DNA of 7,235 bases from the NCBI GenBank assembly GCA_965549355.1, contig CBEVGD010000088.1, forward strand, positions 1 to 7,235, written 5' to 3'. The position numbers were made by a program, and so were the translations under genes. Positions 1-5,675 of the stretch are shown here, in pieces. Position 1 is the stretch's first letter, and each line of letters opens with the position of its first letter. Source of the stretch: M55B120 sp965549355. GTDB taxonomy: Bacteria > Actinomycetota > Humimicrobiia > Humimicrobiales > Humimicrobiaceae. The notes beneath the pieces were generated by a model. The model searched no databases, was not told where the DNA came from, and saw only the letters and a list, made by a program, of their open reading frames with translations.

Positions 1-1
1 G

Positions 2-145
2 GTCAGGATGTATGAGGACCAGAATGTATCCGGATATTATGATAAATCACTGCTGGTAAATTATAATATCAGATACAATCTCTTTATACTCACAGTAGTT
101 TTTATAGGAGCAATTGCAATCGCTGTACCATTTATTGTGAGATAA
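2..145 (+). CDS. C-terminal end of a gene cut by the window edge; ends in one membrane helix
   Basis: The frame is open from base 2 to a TAA at 143-145 and encodes 47 residues. The last 20 or so (about 28-46) form a hydrophobic helix rich in Ile, Val, Ala and Phe, ending Val-Arg. The part before it is polar and tyrosine/asparagine-rich. This looks like the C-terminal transmembrane segment of a membrane protein whose body lies upstream of the window. An ATG at base 8 could start a 45-residue peptide, but there is no room to see a ribosome-binding site for it. I do not recognise the family and assign no function. Confidence 0.5.
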   Translation, partial: VRMYEDQNVSGYYDKSLLVNYNIRYNLFILTVVFIGAIAIAVPFIVR

Positions 146-198
146 AAATATTTGTAAATAAACAGGGAAGATCCTGGATTTAGATAGAAAGGGAAAAT

Positions 199-1080
199 AT
201 GCTGGTTTCTATTGAGGATCTTCACAATAATAAAATAATCAAAATAATTGAGAGAAACCTTTTTGAGCAGATAAGATACTATAGAAAATCTCCAAAAGTA
301 CAGCTGGTAGATAGTGAACGGATAATAAAATTTTTTACTGATATTCCACTGCCTTTTTTTAATTGTGTGATCTATTGTGATCTCGATAAAGACAGCCTCA
401 AGAAGGAGATTAAAAATTTTATCAGACATGGCACTGCCTGGAATATTCCCCTTCTCTGGCAGATCGGCCCTTCTTCGGGACCAAAGGATATTGAATCTTT
501 TCTTAGTAAAGAGGGCTTTAAATATGATGACCATGTGACAGGTATGGCTGCAGACATAACAGGATTAAATAATGATTTTAAGACTATTCCTGGTTTCAAG
601 ATCACTGCAGTCGAAAACAGCCGGCAACTATCAATATGGGCAAAGGCATGTCTCAAGGGCTTTGACGAGAACGGAAAAAATTTCCAGAGCATATATGAAT
701 TCGAAGAACCTCTGGGATATGACAGAGCGCTTCCCTGGGTAAGATTTATCGGTACGGTCCGCGGTGAAGCCATTGCTACGATAGCTGTGTTTATGGGTTC
801 CGAGACTGCCGGCCTGGACAATGTGACCACTGTTCCGCAATGGCGCGGCAGGGGTGCCGGAGCATTAATGGTAAGTCATGCTCTGAAGTTTGCACAATCT
901 TTAAACTACAGAGTGGGGGTGCTTCAAGCTTCAGATATGGGTATTAATCTCTATGATCGCCTGGGTTTCAGAAAATTCTATACATCAAAAGAATATATAT
1001 GGAAAAAAACCGGCACTGATGAACAGAATGATCAAAATATCCAGAAAGAAAATACCAATAAGCTTGCTAAAGAGATCTGA
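199..1080 (+). CDS. GNAT-family N-acetyltransferase (293 aa)
   Basis: Predicted cytoplasmic transferase that moves the acetyl group of acetyl-CoA to an amine; the substrate is unknown. The C-terminal half carries the GNAT fold. Motif A, the pyrophosphate-binding Q-x-x-G-x-G/A loop, is at 214-222 (QWRGRGAGA). It is followed by a helix, and motif B is at about 244-257 (ASDMGINLYDRLGF), where Ala/Ser and the Y-x-R-x-G-F turn are typical. At 293 residues it is about twice the minimal domain. Residues 1-130 look like an N-terminal companion domain with a W-x-x-G-P-S-x-x-P stretch near 87-95, which I recall from two-part GNAT proteins. The last 20 residues are a charged Asn/Lys-rich tail. The ATG at 199 follows a GAAAGGG-type ribosome-binding site at 187-193. 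No clear promoter or terminator was seen around it, so it may be transcribed with the upstream gene. Confidence 0.85.
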   Translation: MLVSIEDLHNNKIIKIIERNLFEQIRYYRKSPKVQLVDSERIIKFFTDIPLPFFNCVIYCDLDKDSLKKEIKNFIRHGTAWNIPLLWQIGPSSGPKDIESFLSKEGFKYDDHVTGMAADITGLNNDFKTIPGFKITAVENSRQLSIWAKACLKGFDENGKNFQSIYEFEEPLGYDRALPWVRFIGTVRGEAIATIAVFMGSETAGLDNVTTVPQWRGRGAGALMVSHALKFAQSLNYRVGVLQASDMGINLYDRLGFRKFYTSKEYIWKKTGTDEQNDQNIQKENTNKLAKEI

Positions 1081-1122
1081 AATAATTCTTTTCAAAATAA
1101 TACCCCTAAAATATGTCATTCG

Positions 1123-1131
1123 TGTTATAAT
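1123..1131 (+). promoter_or_regulatory. Extended -10 promoter for the first RRM gene and probably the sigma gene
   Basis: TGTTATAAT is a perfect TGn-TATAAT extended -10. No good -35 hexamer lies 16-18 bp upstream, which is tolerated for extended -10 promoters. Transcription would start near 1138, leaving a leader of about 140 nt before the GTG at 1278. It lies in the gap after the GNAT gene, where a promoter is expected. Confidence 0.6.
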
Positions 1132-1137
1132 ACATAG

Positions 1138-1277
1138 GGTCGGTAAGAGTATTATGTGTGATGTATAAATAAAGTCTGCGTTTTTTTGGTTAATCTTCAA
1201 AATTGCAATCGGAATGTTTATATTATCTGATTCTTATCGTATTTTAAATATTTATTTGATAATGAAAGGAAACATAA
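1138..1277 (+). promoter_or_regulatory. Long 5' leader of the first RRM gene
   Basis: About 140 nt, AT-rich and without a plausible gene, between the predicted start site and the GTG codon. A 6-bp inverted repeat (ATTATC at 1222-1227, GATAAT at 1258-1263) ends directly against the GAAAGGA ribosome-binding site at 1264-1270, so pairing could limit access to it. A leader of this length before a small RNA-binding protein recalls cold-inducible RNA-chaperone genes. That link is an inference, and the exact ends depend on the predicted promoter. Confidence 0.35.
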
Positions 1278-1628
1278 GTGAATAAGAGACTTCATGTAGG
1301 TAATCTCGAATATTCTATTACAGATGAAATACTAAAGGAGCTTTTCTCAAGCGAAGGCAATGTAACTTCTGCAAAGGTCATCAGAAGATTGGATGGAAAA
1401 TCAAAGGGTTTTGGATTTGTAGAAATGGAAACAGAGGAAGAAGCATCTAAAGCTATGGGGAAATACGATCAAACCAGTTTTAAGGATAGAACTATTTTCG
1501 TGAATGAAGCAGAACCCAGAGTAAATAGAAACATCGGCTTTGAAAAAAGAGGAGGCAGATTCAATAATAGGAACAGAGATAGGGATGATCTTAACTCAAA
1601 AATGAGAAGATTGAGGAAAAAATTTTAA
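1278..1628 (+). CDS. Single-RRM RNA-binding protein with a basic RGG-like tail (116 aa)
   Basis: Predicted cytoplasmic single-stranded RNA-binding protein. Residues 4-82 form one RNA recognition motif. RNP2 is at 5-10 (LHVGNL) and RNP1 at 43-50 (KGFGFVEM). Two positions depart from the eukaryotic consensus: the RNP2 aromatic is His6, and the last RNP1 aromatic is Met50. The two stacking Phe residues of RNP1 (45 and 47) are kept. The tail (83-116) is Arg/Asn-rich with an R-G-G-R segment and a basic end, which probably adds non-specific RNA affinity. The start is GTG, 7 nt after GAAAGGA (1264-1270). The sigma gene follows after 53 nt with no terminator, so the two are probably co-transcribed. 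Bacterial proteins of this kind are known best from cyanobacteria, where some are cold-induced. The role here is inferred to be RNA chaperoning or post-transcriptional control. Confidence 0.88.
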   Translation: MNKRLHVGNLEYSITDEILKELFSSEGNVTSAKVIRRLDGKSKGFGFVEMETEEEASKAMGKYDQTSFKDRTIFVNEAEPRVNRNIGFEKRGGRFNNRNRDRDDLNSKMRRLRKKF

Positions 1629-1670
1629 TAGTATATTGATTATAAATAAACTAAAAAATAATTTTAGACT

Positions 1671-1684
1671 GGAGAAAAAAGATT
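1671..1684 (+). promoter_or_regulatory. Ribosome-binding site and putative ATT start codon of the sigma gene
   Basis: GGAG at 1671-1674 is followed after 7 nt by ATT at 1682-1684. The frame is open from the TAA at 1652-1654 onward and contains no ATG, GTG or TTG before the TTG at 1877, which would remove region 1.1. A weak AU hairpin (CTAAAA at 1651-1656, TTTTAG at 1662-1667) ends 3 nt before the GGAG. ATT as an initiator is rare but known, for example in E. coli infC. Confidence 0.6.
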
Positions 1685-2782
1685 AAGGAAAATACAGAAT
1701 ATAAATCAGAAGAAGTAGAGGCACTTGTCAGCAAAGGCAAAGCTGAAGGATTTCTTACTATAGAAGAGGTCAGTGATTCTCTTTCGGACCTTGAGCTTTC
1801 AAAAAATCAGATAGAGGACATATTTAAAATATTCGACAAATTAGACATAGACATAGTCGATGAGAAAGAAAGCGATTTGGGCGCCGACCTTCATAAAAAA
1901 GCCAGGAAAGCACCTCCAAAAAAGAAGAAACTTGATGTTAATATCAAATCTTCAGTAAATGATCCTATAAGGATGTACCTTAAGGAGATCGGGAAAGTAA
2001 GGCTCCTTACAGGGACTGAAGAGGTCCGGCTTGCAAAGAGAATAGAGGCCGGCGATCAGAAAGCAAAGCAGATACTGGTAGAATCAAACCTCCGACTGGT
2101 CGTAAGTATAGCCAAGAAATACGTAGGAAGAGGGATGCTCTTTTTGGACCTTATACAGGAAGGCAATCTGGGACTGATGAAAGCAGTTGATAAATTCGAT
2201 TACAGAAAAGGTTTTAAATTCTCTACCTATGCTACGTGGTGGATCAGGCAGGGCATCACAAGAGCTATCTCTGACCAGGCAAGGACAATAAGGGTCCCTG
2301 TGCATATGGTAGAAAATATTAATAAAATAATAAGGATCCAACGAAGATTGCTTCAGCAGCTCGGAAGGGATCCCTCTATTGATGAAATCTCTAAAAAGTC
2401 CGAATTTACTCCTGACAAGGTAAGGGAGATAATCAAAATAAGCCAGCATCCCGTTTCTTTTGAGACTCCTATAGGTGAAGAAGGAGATAGTCAGCTCGGG
2501 GATTTTATAGAGGATTTAGCGACAGAGAAACCTCTTGATGCTGCATCTTTTACAATGCTTCAGGACCAATTACAGAAAATATTAAATACTCTTTCAAGCA
2601 GGGAGAGAAGGATAGTCCAGTTAAGATTCGGCTTGCAGGACGGCCATCCCAGGACTCTTGAAGAAGTTGGAAGAGAGTTCCAGGTCACAAGAGAAAGAAT
2701 AAGACAGATAGAATTTAAAACTCTCAGTAAACTCCGCAATTCCAATAAAAGCAAAACATTAAAGAATTTTTTAGAAGTATAA
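1682..2782 (+). CDS. rpoD: Primary sigma-70 factor (RpoD/SigA), 366 aa, putative ATT start
   Basis: Housekeeping sigma subunit that directs RNA polymerase core to -35/-10 promoters. Numbering from the ATT start, region 1.1 is at about 10-61 (L-V-S-K-G-K-A-E-G-F-L-T and an acidic end D-I-V-D-E). A Lys-rich linker follows, with region 1.2 at 94-125 and region 2 at about 126-200, including D-L-I-Q-E-G-N at 156-162 and W-W-I-R-Q at 186-190. The residues matching the -10 readers Gln437 and Thr440 of E. coli sigma-70 are Gln190 and Thr193. Region 3.0 keeps the extended -10 readers (His208, Glu211). Region 4 is at about 300-360, with the helix-turn-helix at 326-352 and the -35 contacts Arg337, Glu338 and Arg341. 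Region 1.1 and the full length, close to the 371 aa of B. subtilis SigA, mark it as primary. A start at the TTG at 1877 gives 301 aa and loses region 1.1. The usual I-E-A-K after the recognition helix is I-E-F-K here. Confidence 0.95.
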   Translation: MKENTEYKSEEVEALVSKGKAEGFLTIEEVSDSLSDLELSKNQIEDIFKIFDKLDIDIVDEKESDLGADLHKKARKAPPKKKKLDVNIKSSVNDPIRMYLKEIGKVRLLTGTEEVRLAKRIEAGDQKAKQILVESNLRLVVSIAKKYVGRGMLFLDLIQEGNLGLMKAVDKFDYRKGFKFSTYATWWIRQGITRAISDQARTIRVPVHMVENINKIIRIQRRLLQQLGRDPSIDEISKKSEFTPDKVREIIKISQHPVSFETPIGEEGDSQLGDFIEDLATEKPLDAASFTMLQDQLQKILNTLSSRERRIVQLRFGLQDGHPRTLEEVGREFQVTRERIRQIEFKTLSKLRNSNKSKTLKNFLEV

Positions 2783-2786
2783 AAAA

Positions 2787-2822
2787 TCCTTTAAATAATC
2801 AATAGTAGACTATTTTAAAGGA
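2787..2822. repeat. Interrupted inverted repeat just after the sigma gene
   Basis: TCCTTTAA (2787-2794) pairs with TTAAAGGA (2815-2822). Inside, AATAG (2801-2805) pairs with CTATT (2810-2814) around a 4-nt loop, leaving a 6-nt bulge on one side. It begins 5 bp after the stop of the sigma gene. There is no T-run on the plus side, but the six A residues at 2781-2786 would give a U-run on a minus-strand RNA. It may be a processing or 3' stabilising hairpin, or a second terminator for the convergent gene. Confidence 0.4.
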
Positions 2823-2847
2823 CCTAAAAAAATGAAGTCTAAAACAT

Positions 2848-2885
2848 ATTTGCGCATATATCCTTTTTGGGATATATGCGCAAAT
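2848..2885. terminator. Strong bidirectional hairpin between convergent sigma and RRM genes
   Basis: A perfect 16-bp stem (2848-2863 with 2870-2885, core TTTGCGCATATATCC) closes on a 6-nt loop. It lies between the end of the sigma gene (2782) and the end of the minus-strand RRM gene (2896). Read on the minus strand it is followed by U-rich sequence. Read on the plus strand the tail is only weakly U-rich. The position and stability fit a shared terminator for both converging transcripts. Confidence 0.7.
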
Positions 2886-2895
2886 TCTTAAAGCA

Positions 2896-3162
2896 TTAGT
2901 ATCTTCTGGAATCTCTGTCTGTTCTGCTTTTCTGTGGTCGGGCCTCATCAACTCTTAAGGTCCTTCCTTCAAACTCTTTCCCGTCTAAAGCTTCTTTAGC
3001 TTTTTCGGCTTCTTCATTGCTTGACATCTCAACAAATCCAAAACCCTTATTTCCGATTACATTTACCTGTACAACCTGTCCAAATTCAGAAAATAGTTGT
3101 TCAAGCTGTTCGTCGGTTACTTCATACTTGAAATTACCGACATAGAGTTTACTACCCTGCAT
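2896..3162 (-). CDS. Small single-RRM RNA-binding protein (88 aa)
   Basis: Predicted cytoplasmic RNA-binding protein made of almost nothing but one RRM. RNP2 is at 6-11 (LYVGNF, with the normal aromatic Tyr7) and RNP1 at 39-46 (KGFGFVEM). The beta-alpha-beta order is intact, and a short charged tail (77-88) is rich in Arg, Asp and Ser. The RNP1 octamer is identical to that of the other RRM protein in this window, but the rest differs clearly, so they are related but not recent copies. The frame runs 29 codons further upstream. I chose the ATG at 3162 because an excellent AAGGAGGT site (3167-3174) precedes it and the longer N-terminus is leader sequence. It has its own promoter and converges on the sigma gene. 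A role as RNA chaperone or translational regulator is inferred. Confidence 0.9.
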   Translation of the reverse strand: MQGSKLYVGNFKYEVTDEQLEQLFSEFGQVVQVNVIGNKGFGFVEMSSNEEAEKAKEALDGKEFEGRTLRVDEARPQKSRTDRDSRRY

Positions 3163-3255
3163 TCTTACCTCCTTAAAAATAATATTACATCCCTGAGCTT
3201 CATAATATTTTTTAAAGGAGTTGAACCTTAGCGAAATATTATTAAACATAAGAGA
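3163..3255 (-). promoter_or_regulatory. 5' leader of the small RRM gene with alternative hairpins
   Basis: The predicted RNA starts near 3255 and runs about 93 nt to the ATG. An inverted repeat, ATAATATTT (3202-3210 on the plus strand) and AAATATTAT (3234-3242), forms a 9-bp AU stem. A third matching copy, AATAATATT at about 3177-3185, lies just upstream of the ribosome-binding site and could pair with the same distal arm. The two pairings exclude each other. The pairing is all A-U, so it would be temperature-sensitive. Function is inferred. Confidence 0.35.
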
Positions 3256-3261
3256 ACCATG

Positions 3262-3290
3262 AGTATATTATTAATAAATATATATGTCAA
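3262..3290 (-). promoter_or_regulatory. Near-consensus sigma-70 promoter for the small RRM gene
   Basis: On the minus strand, TTGACA (plus 3285-3290) is separated by 17 bp from TATACT (plus 3262-3267). This is a perfect -35, optimal spacing and a 5/6 -10. The predicted start is near 3255, in the gap between the ABC permease and the RRM gene. Confidence 0.8.
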
Positions 3291-3306
3291 ATGTTATTTT
3301 TGTGCC

Positions 3307-3354
3307 AAAAAATTAAAGTGGCCGCCTTATTTCTTAAAATTTAGGAGCCTTTAA
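3307..3354 (-). terminator. Possible terminator of the ABC exporter operon
   Basis: Read on the minus strand, TTAAAG (plus 3349-3354) can pair with CTTTAA (plus 3313-3318), and the RNA then continues into a run of U (plus 3307-3312, all A). The loop is about 30 nt with little further pairing, so the hairpin is weak. The position just after the permease stop and before the next promoter is right for a terminator. Confidence 0.35.
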
Positions 3355-3356
3355 CT

Positions 3357-4100
3357 TTACTCCCACCTGAAAAATCTTATGGATATTATAAGACTTGTAA
3401 TTACCCAACCCCCCATGACAGCAAGTTGCGACCATGCTGACCCGAGACCCTTTCCTTCTATAATTATGATTCTTAATGCATCACTAAGATGTGTGGAAGG
3501 CAATATTTTTGAAAAGATTATAAGAAAATTTGGCATAATGCTTGCAGGAAAGAAAATACCTCCCAGAAAAAGCATCAGGAAAAATACTATCATACATATC
3601 GGCGTTGCGCTCCTTGTGCTTTTTATAAGGCTTGCAAGAGCAAAGCCTATACTGAGAAAACATATTGCTCCAAAGGTCAGGACAAGCCAGAAATAGAAAT
3701 AATTGCCACCTATTCTGATATTGAAAGCAAAAATACCTACTGCCAGCAGTATTATTGTCTGTACGATTATCACAAGATAGCGGTGCAGGATCTGCGCACC
3801 TATTATAGTCTGTCTTTTAAGAGGTGTCAGGGAAAGCCTTCTATAAATACCCTTCCCCCTATCCTCCACAAAACCCGTAGCATTTGACATTATTCCATTT
3901 ACCATTATTGCCATCACTATTATCCCCGGAAGCATATATTCAATGGCACGCATTCCATATGCATCCCATCCTATGTCACCATATATCAAACCGTAAAGGA
4001 CAATAAAAAAAAGAGGGAAGACCAGATTCCAAAAAAGTTCATCCTTTCTCCTGAAAAAAAGTTTAGTTTCTAAAACAATTTGACCTTTAAATCCACGCAT
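3357..4100 (-). CDS. ABC-2 type exporter permease (247 aa)
   Basis: Integral membrane subunit of an ABC exporter of the DrrB/NodJ type. Six hydrophobic spans are visible at about 22-41, 54-76, 104-126, 135-159, 168-188 and 222-243. Between spans 2 and 3 lies the family's cytoplasmic segment E-D-R-G-K-G-I-Y-R-R-L with the following T-P-L (79-94), which matches the usual E-R-x-x-G-T-x-x-R-L-x-x-T-P and is thought to touch the ATPase. Length is normal for the family. The ATG at 4100 is 12 nt downstream of the ATPase stop. Its AAAAGGAA ribosome-binding site overlaps that stop codon, so translation is probably coupled and the two subunits made together. The substrate (drug, lipid or polysaccharide) cannot be told from the sequence. 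Confidence 0.9.
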   Translation of the reverse strand: MRGFKGQIVLETKLFFRRKDELFWNLVFPLFFIVLYGLIYGDIGWDAYGMRAIEYMLPGIIVMAIMVNGIMSNATGFVEDRGKGIYRRLSLTPLKRQTIIGAQILHRYLVIIVQTIILLAVGIFAFNIRIGGNYFYFWLVLTFGAICFLSIGFALASLIKSTRSATPICMIVFFLMLFLGGIFFPASIMPNFLIIFSKILPSTHLSDALRIIIIEGKGLGSAWSQLAVMGGWVITSLIISIRFFRWE

Positions 4101-4112
4101 ATTTGATTCCTT

Positions 4113-5033
4113 TTATTCCCTGAGTTTTTTTCCAGTAAGCTTGAGAAATACATCTTCCAGAGTAGCTTTTCTTACAGAAATATTTTCTATATTAATATTA
4201 TTTTCATCAGAATACCGGGTTAATTTTTTAAGCACTTTTGATGATTCTTTAGTATTAATAATAAATTTACCATTAATCCTCTGGAGAGTCGTCCCGGAAT
4301 TAAAAAGCTTTTTGAAGACATCTTCTGCCTGTTTATCTGTACTGCTAAATTCAATGGTTGATTCCAGACCTGTATCTGCGATCAGCTTAGCTGGAGTATT
4401 AAGAGCTATTATTTTACCGGTATCTATAATACTTACCCTGCGGCAGAGCTTTTCAGCTTCCTCCATATAATGAGTGGTAAGAATAATAGTCTTTCCCCTA
4501 TCTCCAAGACCAGAAATTACACTCCAGACATTGCGCCTGGCCTGAGGATCAAGTCCTGTGGTAGGTTCATCAAGGAATAGTATTATTGGATCGTTTACAA
4601 TTGCAAGAGCCATGGCAACACGCTGCTTTTGTCCTCCTGAGAGTGTCCTATAAAATGAGTCTTGTTTTTCAGCTAAGGATACTATATCTAAAAGTTCATC
4701 AGTAGGTATTGATTTTTGGTAATAACTTCCGAAAAGATCGATGACCTCTCTTATCCTTATCTGATCATAGATGGTTGTGCTTTGAAGCTGTGCACCTATT
4801 ATTTCTTTTATTTTTTCCGGGTTCCTAAGAACATCTATGCCGCATATTTTGATAGAGCCTGAATCTGGTTTCCTGAGGCCCTCTATCATCTCTATAGTAG
4901 TAGTCTTACCGGCACCATTGGGACCGAGCAGACCAAATATTTCCCCTTTTTCTATATTAAAACTGATATCATCTACTGCTGTCAGATCGCCGTACTTTTT
5001 TATAAGATTGTTTACTTCTAGAACAGTCTCCAT
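4113..5033 (-). CDS. ABC exporter ATP-binding subunit, DrrA/CcmA-like (306 aa)
   Basis: Cytoplasmic ATPase that powers the adjacent permease. Walker A is at 37-44 (GPNGAGKT), the Q-loop at about 82-84, and the signature LSGGQ at 131-135. Walker B is at 151-157 (ILFLDEP, catalytic Glu156), the D-loop at 160-166 and the switch His188. All catalytic residues are present. A C-terminal extension (about 220-306) ends with T-L-E-D-V-F-L-K-L-T-G (291-301), the conserved tail of DrrA-type exporters (DUF4162-like). It is the first gene of a two-gene operon with the permease 12 nt downstream. The ATG at 5033 fits the family N-terminus, although the ribosome-binding site before it is weak (AGGG about 10 nt upstream). 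No regulator or resistance gene lies beside it, so antibiotic export is only one possibility. Confidence 0.93.
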   Translation of the reverse strand: METVLEVNNLIKKYGDLTAVDDISFNIEKGEIFGLLGPNGAGKTTTIEMIEGLRKPDSGSIKICGIDVLRNPEKIKEIIGAQLQSTTIYDQIRIREVIDLFGSYYQKSIPTDELLDIVSLAEKQDSFYRTLSGGQKQRVAMALAIVNDPIILFLDEPTTGLDPQARRNVWSVISGLGDRGKTIILTTHYMEEAEKLCRRVSIIDTGKIIALNTPAKLIADTGLESTIEFSSTDKQAEDVFKKLFNSGTTLQRINGKFIINTKESSKVLKKLTRYSDENNINIENISVRKATLEDVFLKLTGKKLRE

Positions 5034-5089
5034 GCTATTTATACCCTATATTATTTTCTACTGATACTATTTTTAAAGTCATGCAGGTC

Positions 5090-5117
5090 ATTATAGCAAT
5101 AATTACCAGTTTGGAAA
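5090..5117 (-). promoter_or_regulatory. Extended -10 promoter of the ABC exporter operon
   Basis: On the minus strand, TTTCCA (plus 5112-5117, 4/6 match to -35) lies 16 bp before TATAAT (plus 5090-5095). The -10 is preceded by TGC (plus 5096-5098), which completes an extended -10. The predicted start near 5083 leaves a leader of about 50 nt before the ATG at 5033. Confidence 0.7.
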
Positions 5118-5177
5118 ATAATAGAAAATATAAATCCTATCAGATATTATTATATCAGCTTATCTTTCAATCATTAC

Positions 5178-5220
5178 AAATAAGGATAAAACCGCTTATA
5201 CGGCAATCCTATCCTTATTT
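5178..5220 (-). terminator. Hairpin terminator after the DUF5320-like gene
   Basis: AAATAAGGATA (5178-5188) and TATCCTTATTT (5210-5220) form an 11-bp stem. Inside, CCG (5192-5194) can pair with CGG (5201-5203). It starts 11 bp after the stop of the minus-strand DUF5320-like gene. The minus-strand tail is only modestly U-rich, so termination efficiency is uncertain. Confidence 0.55.
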
Positions 5221-5231
5221 TTGTTATTAAA

Positions 5232-5633
5232 CTACTTTGACTTTTTTTCTTTTTCCAATTCAGTCATTCTCTTTTTGATATCGCCGAGCTGCTGTTTTAG
5301 ATAATCCGCCTGTTCCTGAAGCATCCCTACTTCTTCCTTTGGATCTATATCCGGTGGATAATAAGGTTCTCCGGAATAAGGCATTCCTGCTGCTTCACCC
5401 CATGCCGGCATTCCCATATTATATCTTGACCATCCAGGCTGGCCGGTAGCATAGTACTGATTCCTGTATCCTCTACCTCTGCCTCTGCCGCCGAATGCAC
5501 CTCTGCCTGCTCCAAAAAACCTGCCGCCGCCGGGGTTTGCATATCCCGGCGCAGCATATCCTGCACAGTATCCTGCACCTCTTCCAGTCATCGGTCCCAT
5601 TCCTCCCGGTCCTGTTCTATCTCCTCCTGGCAT
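5232..5633 (-). CDS. DUF5320-like Gly/Arg-rich protein with C-terminal coiled coil (133 aa)
   Basis: Residues 1-35 match the DUF5320 pattern that I recall: M-P-x-G-D-x-T-G-P, then G-P-M-T-G-R-G-A-G-Y-C-A-G (13-25, single Cys23) and P-G-Y-A-N-P-G. A Gly/Arg repeat segment follows (about 36-56, R-G-R-G-R-G) and then a Tyr/Pro-rich linker. Residues 98-133 form a charged coiled coil with regularly spaced hydrophobics. There is no signal peptide or membrane span. The family has no established biochemical function. In anaerobes it is often found near Mrp/NBP35 and nitrogenase-cofactor-type genes, none of which is here. The frame extends 19 codons upstream into the promoter repeats. I chose the ATG at 5633 because of the strong AAGGAGG site (5640-5646) and the family N-terminus. 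Expression is probably repressed through the twin operator upstream. The G/C-rich Gly/Arg codons make it less AT-rich than its neighbours. Confidence 0.82.
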   Translation of the reverse strand: MPGGDRTGPGGMGPMTGRGAGYCAGYAAPGYANPGGGRFFGAGRGAFGGRGRGRGYRNQYYATGQPGWSRYNMGMPAWGEAAGMPYSGEPYYPPDIDPKEEVGMLQEQADYLKQQLGDIKKRMTELEKEKKSK

Positions 5634-5655
5634 TTCATACCTCCTTATAATTATA

Positions 5656-5671
5656 ATGAACCATCGTTCAT
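5656..5671. promoter_or_regulatory. Operator O2 at the transcription start
   Basis: Perfect 6-bp dyad ATGAAC-CATC-GTTCAT. On the minus strand it covers about -2 to +14 relative to the predicted start near 5669. The size and symmetry suit a dimeric helix-turn-helix repressor such as a TetR-, ArsR- or MarR-type protein. Which one cannot be told here. Confidence 0.65.
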
Positions 5672-5675
5672 AATA

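Noticed and set aside
114..163. Possible promoter for the GNAT gene (TTGCAA or TTGTGA with AT-rich -10 candidates)
   Set aside because: No pair of hexamers has both acceptable sequence and 16-18 bp spacing.
162..177. CAGG/CCTG inverted repeat before the GNAT gene as a terminator
   Set aside because: The stem is only 4 bp and no T-run follows it.
1877..1879. TTG as the start of the sigma factor
   Set aside because: It has no suitable ribosome-binding site, and the 65 codons upstream in the same frame encode a clear sigma region 1.1.
3163..3249. 29-residue N-terminal extension of the small RRM protein
   Set aside because: It has no RRM similarity and overlaps the leader structures. AAGGAGGT sits just before the ATG at 3162.
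5151..5158. AT-rich near-palindromes around GATAT/ATATC upstream of the ABC operon as an operator
   Set aside because: The arms are only 5 bp in very AT-rich sequence, and they lie upstream of the -35 with no second copy.
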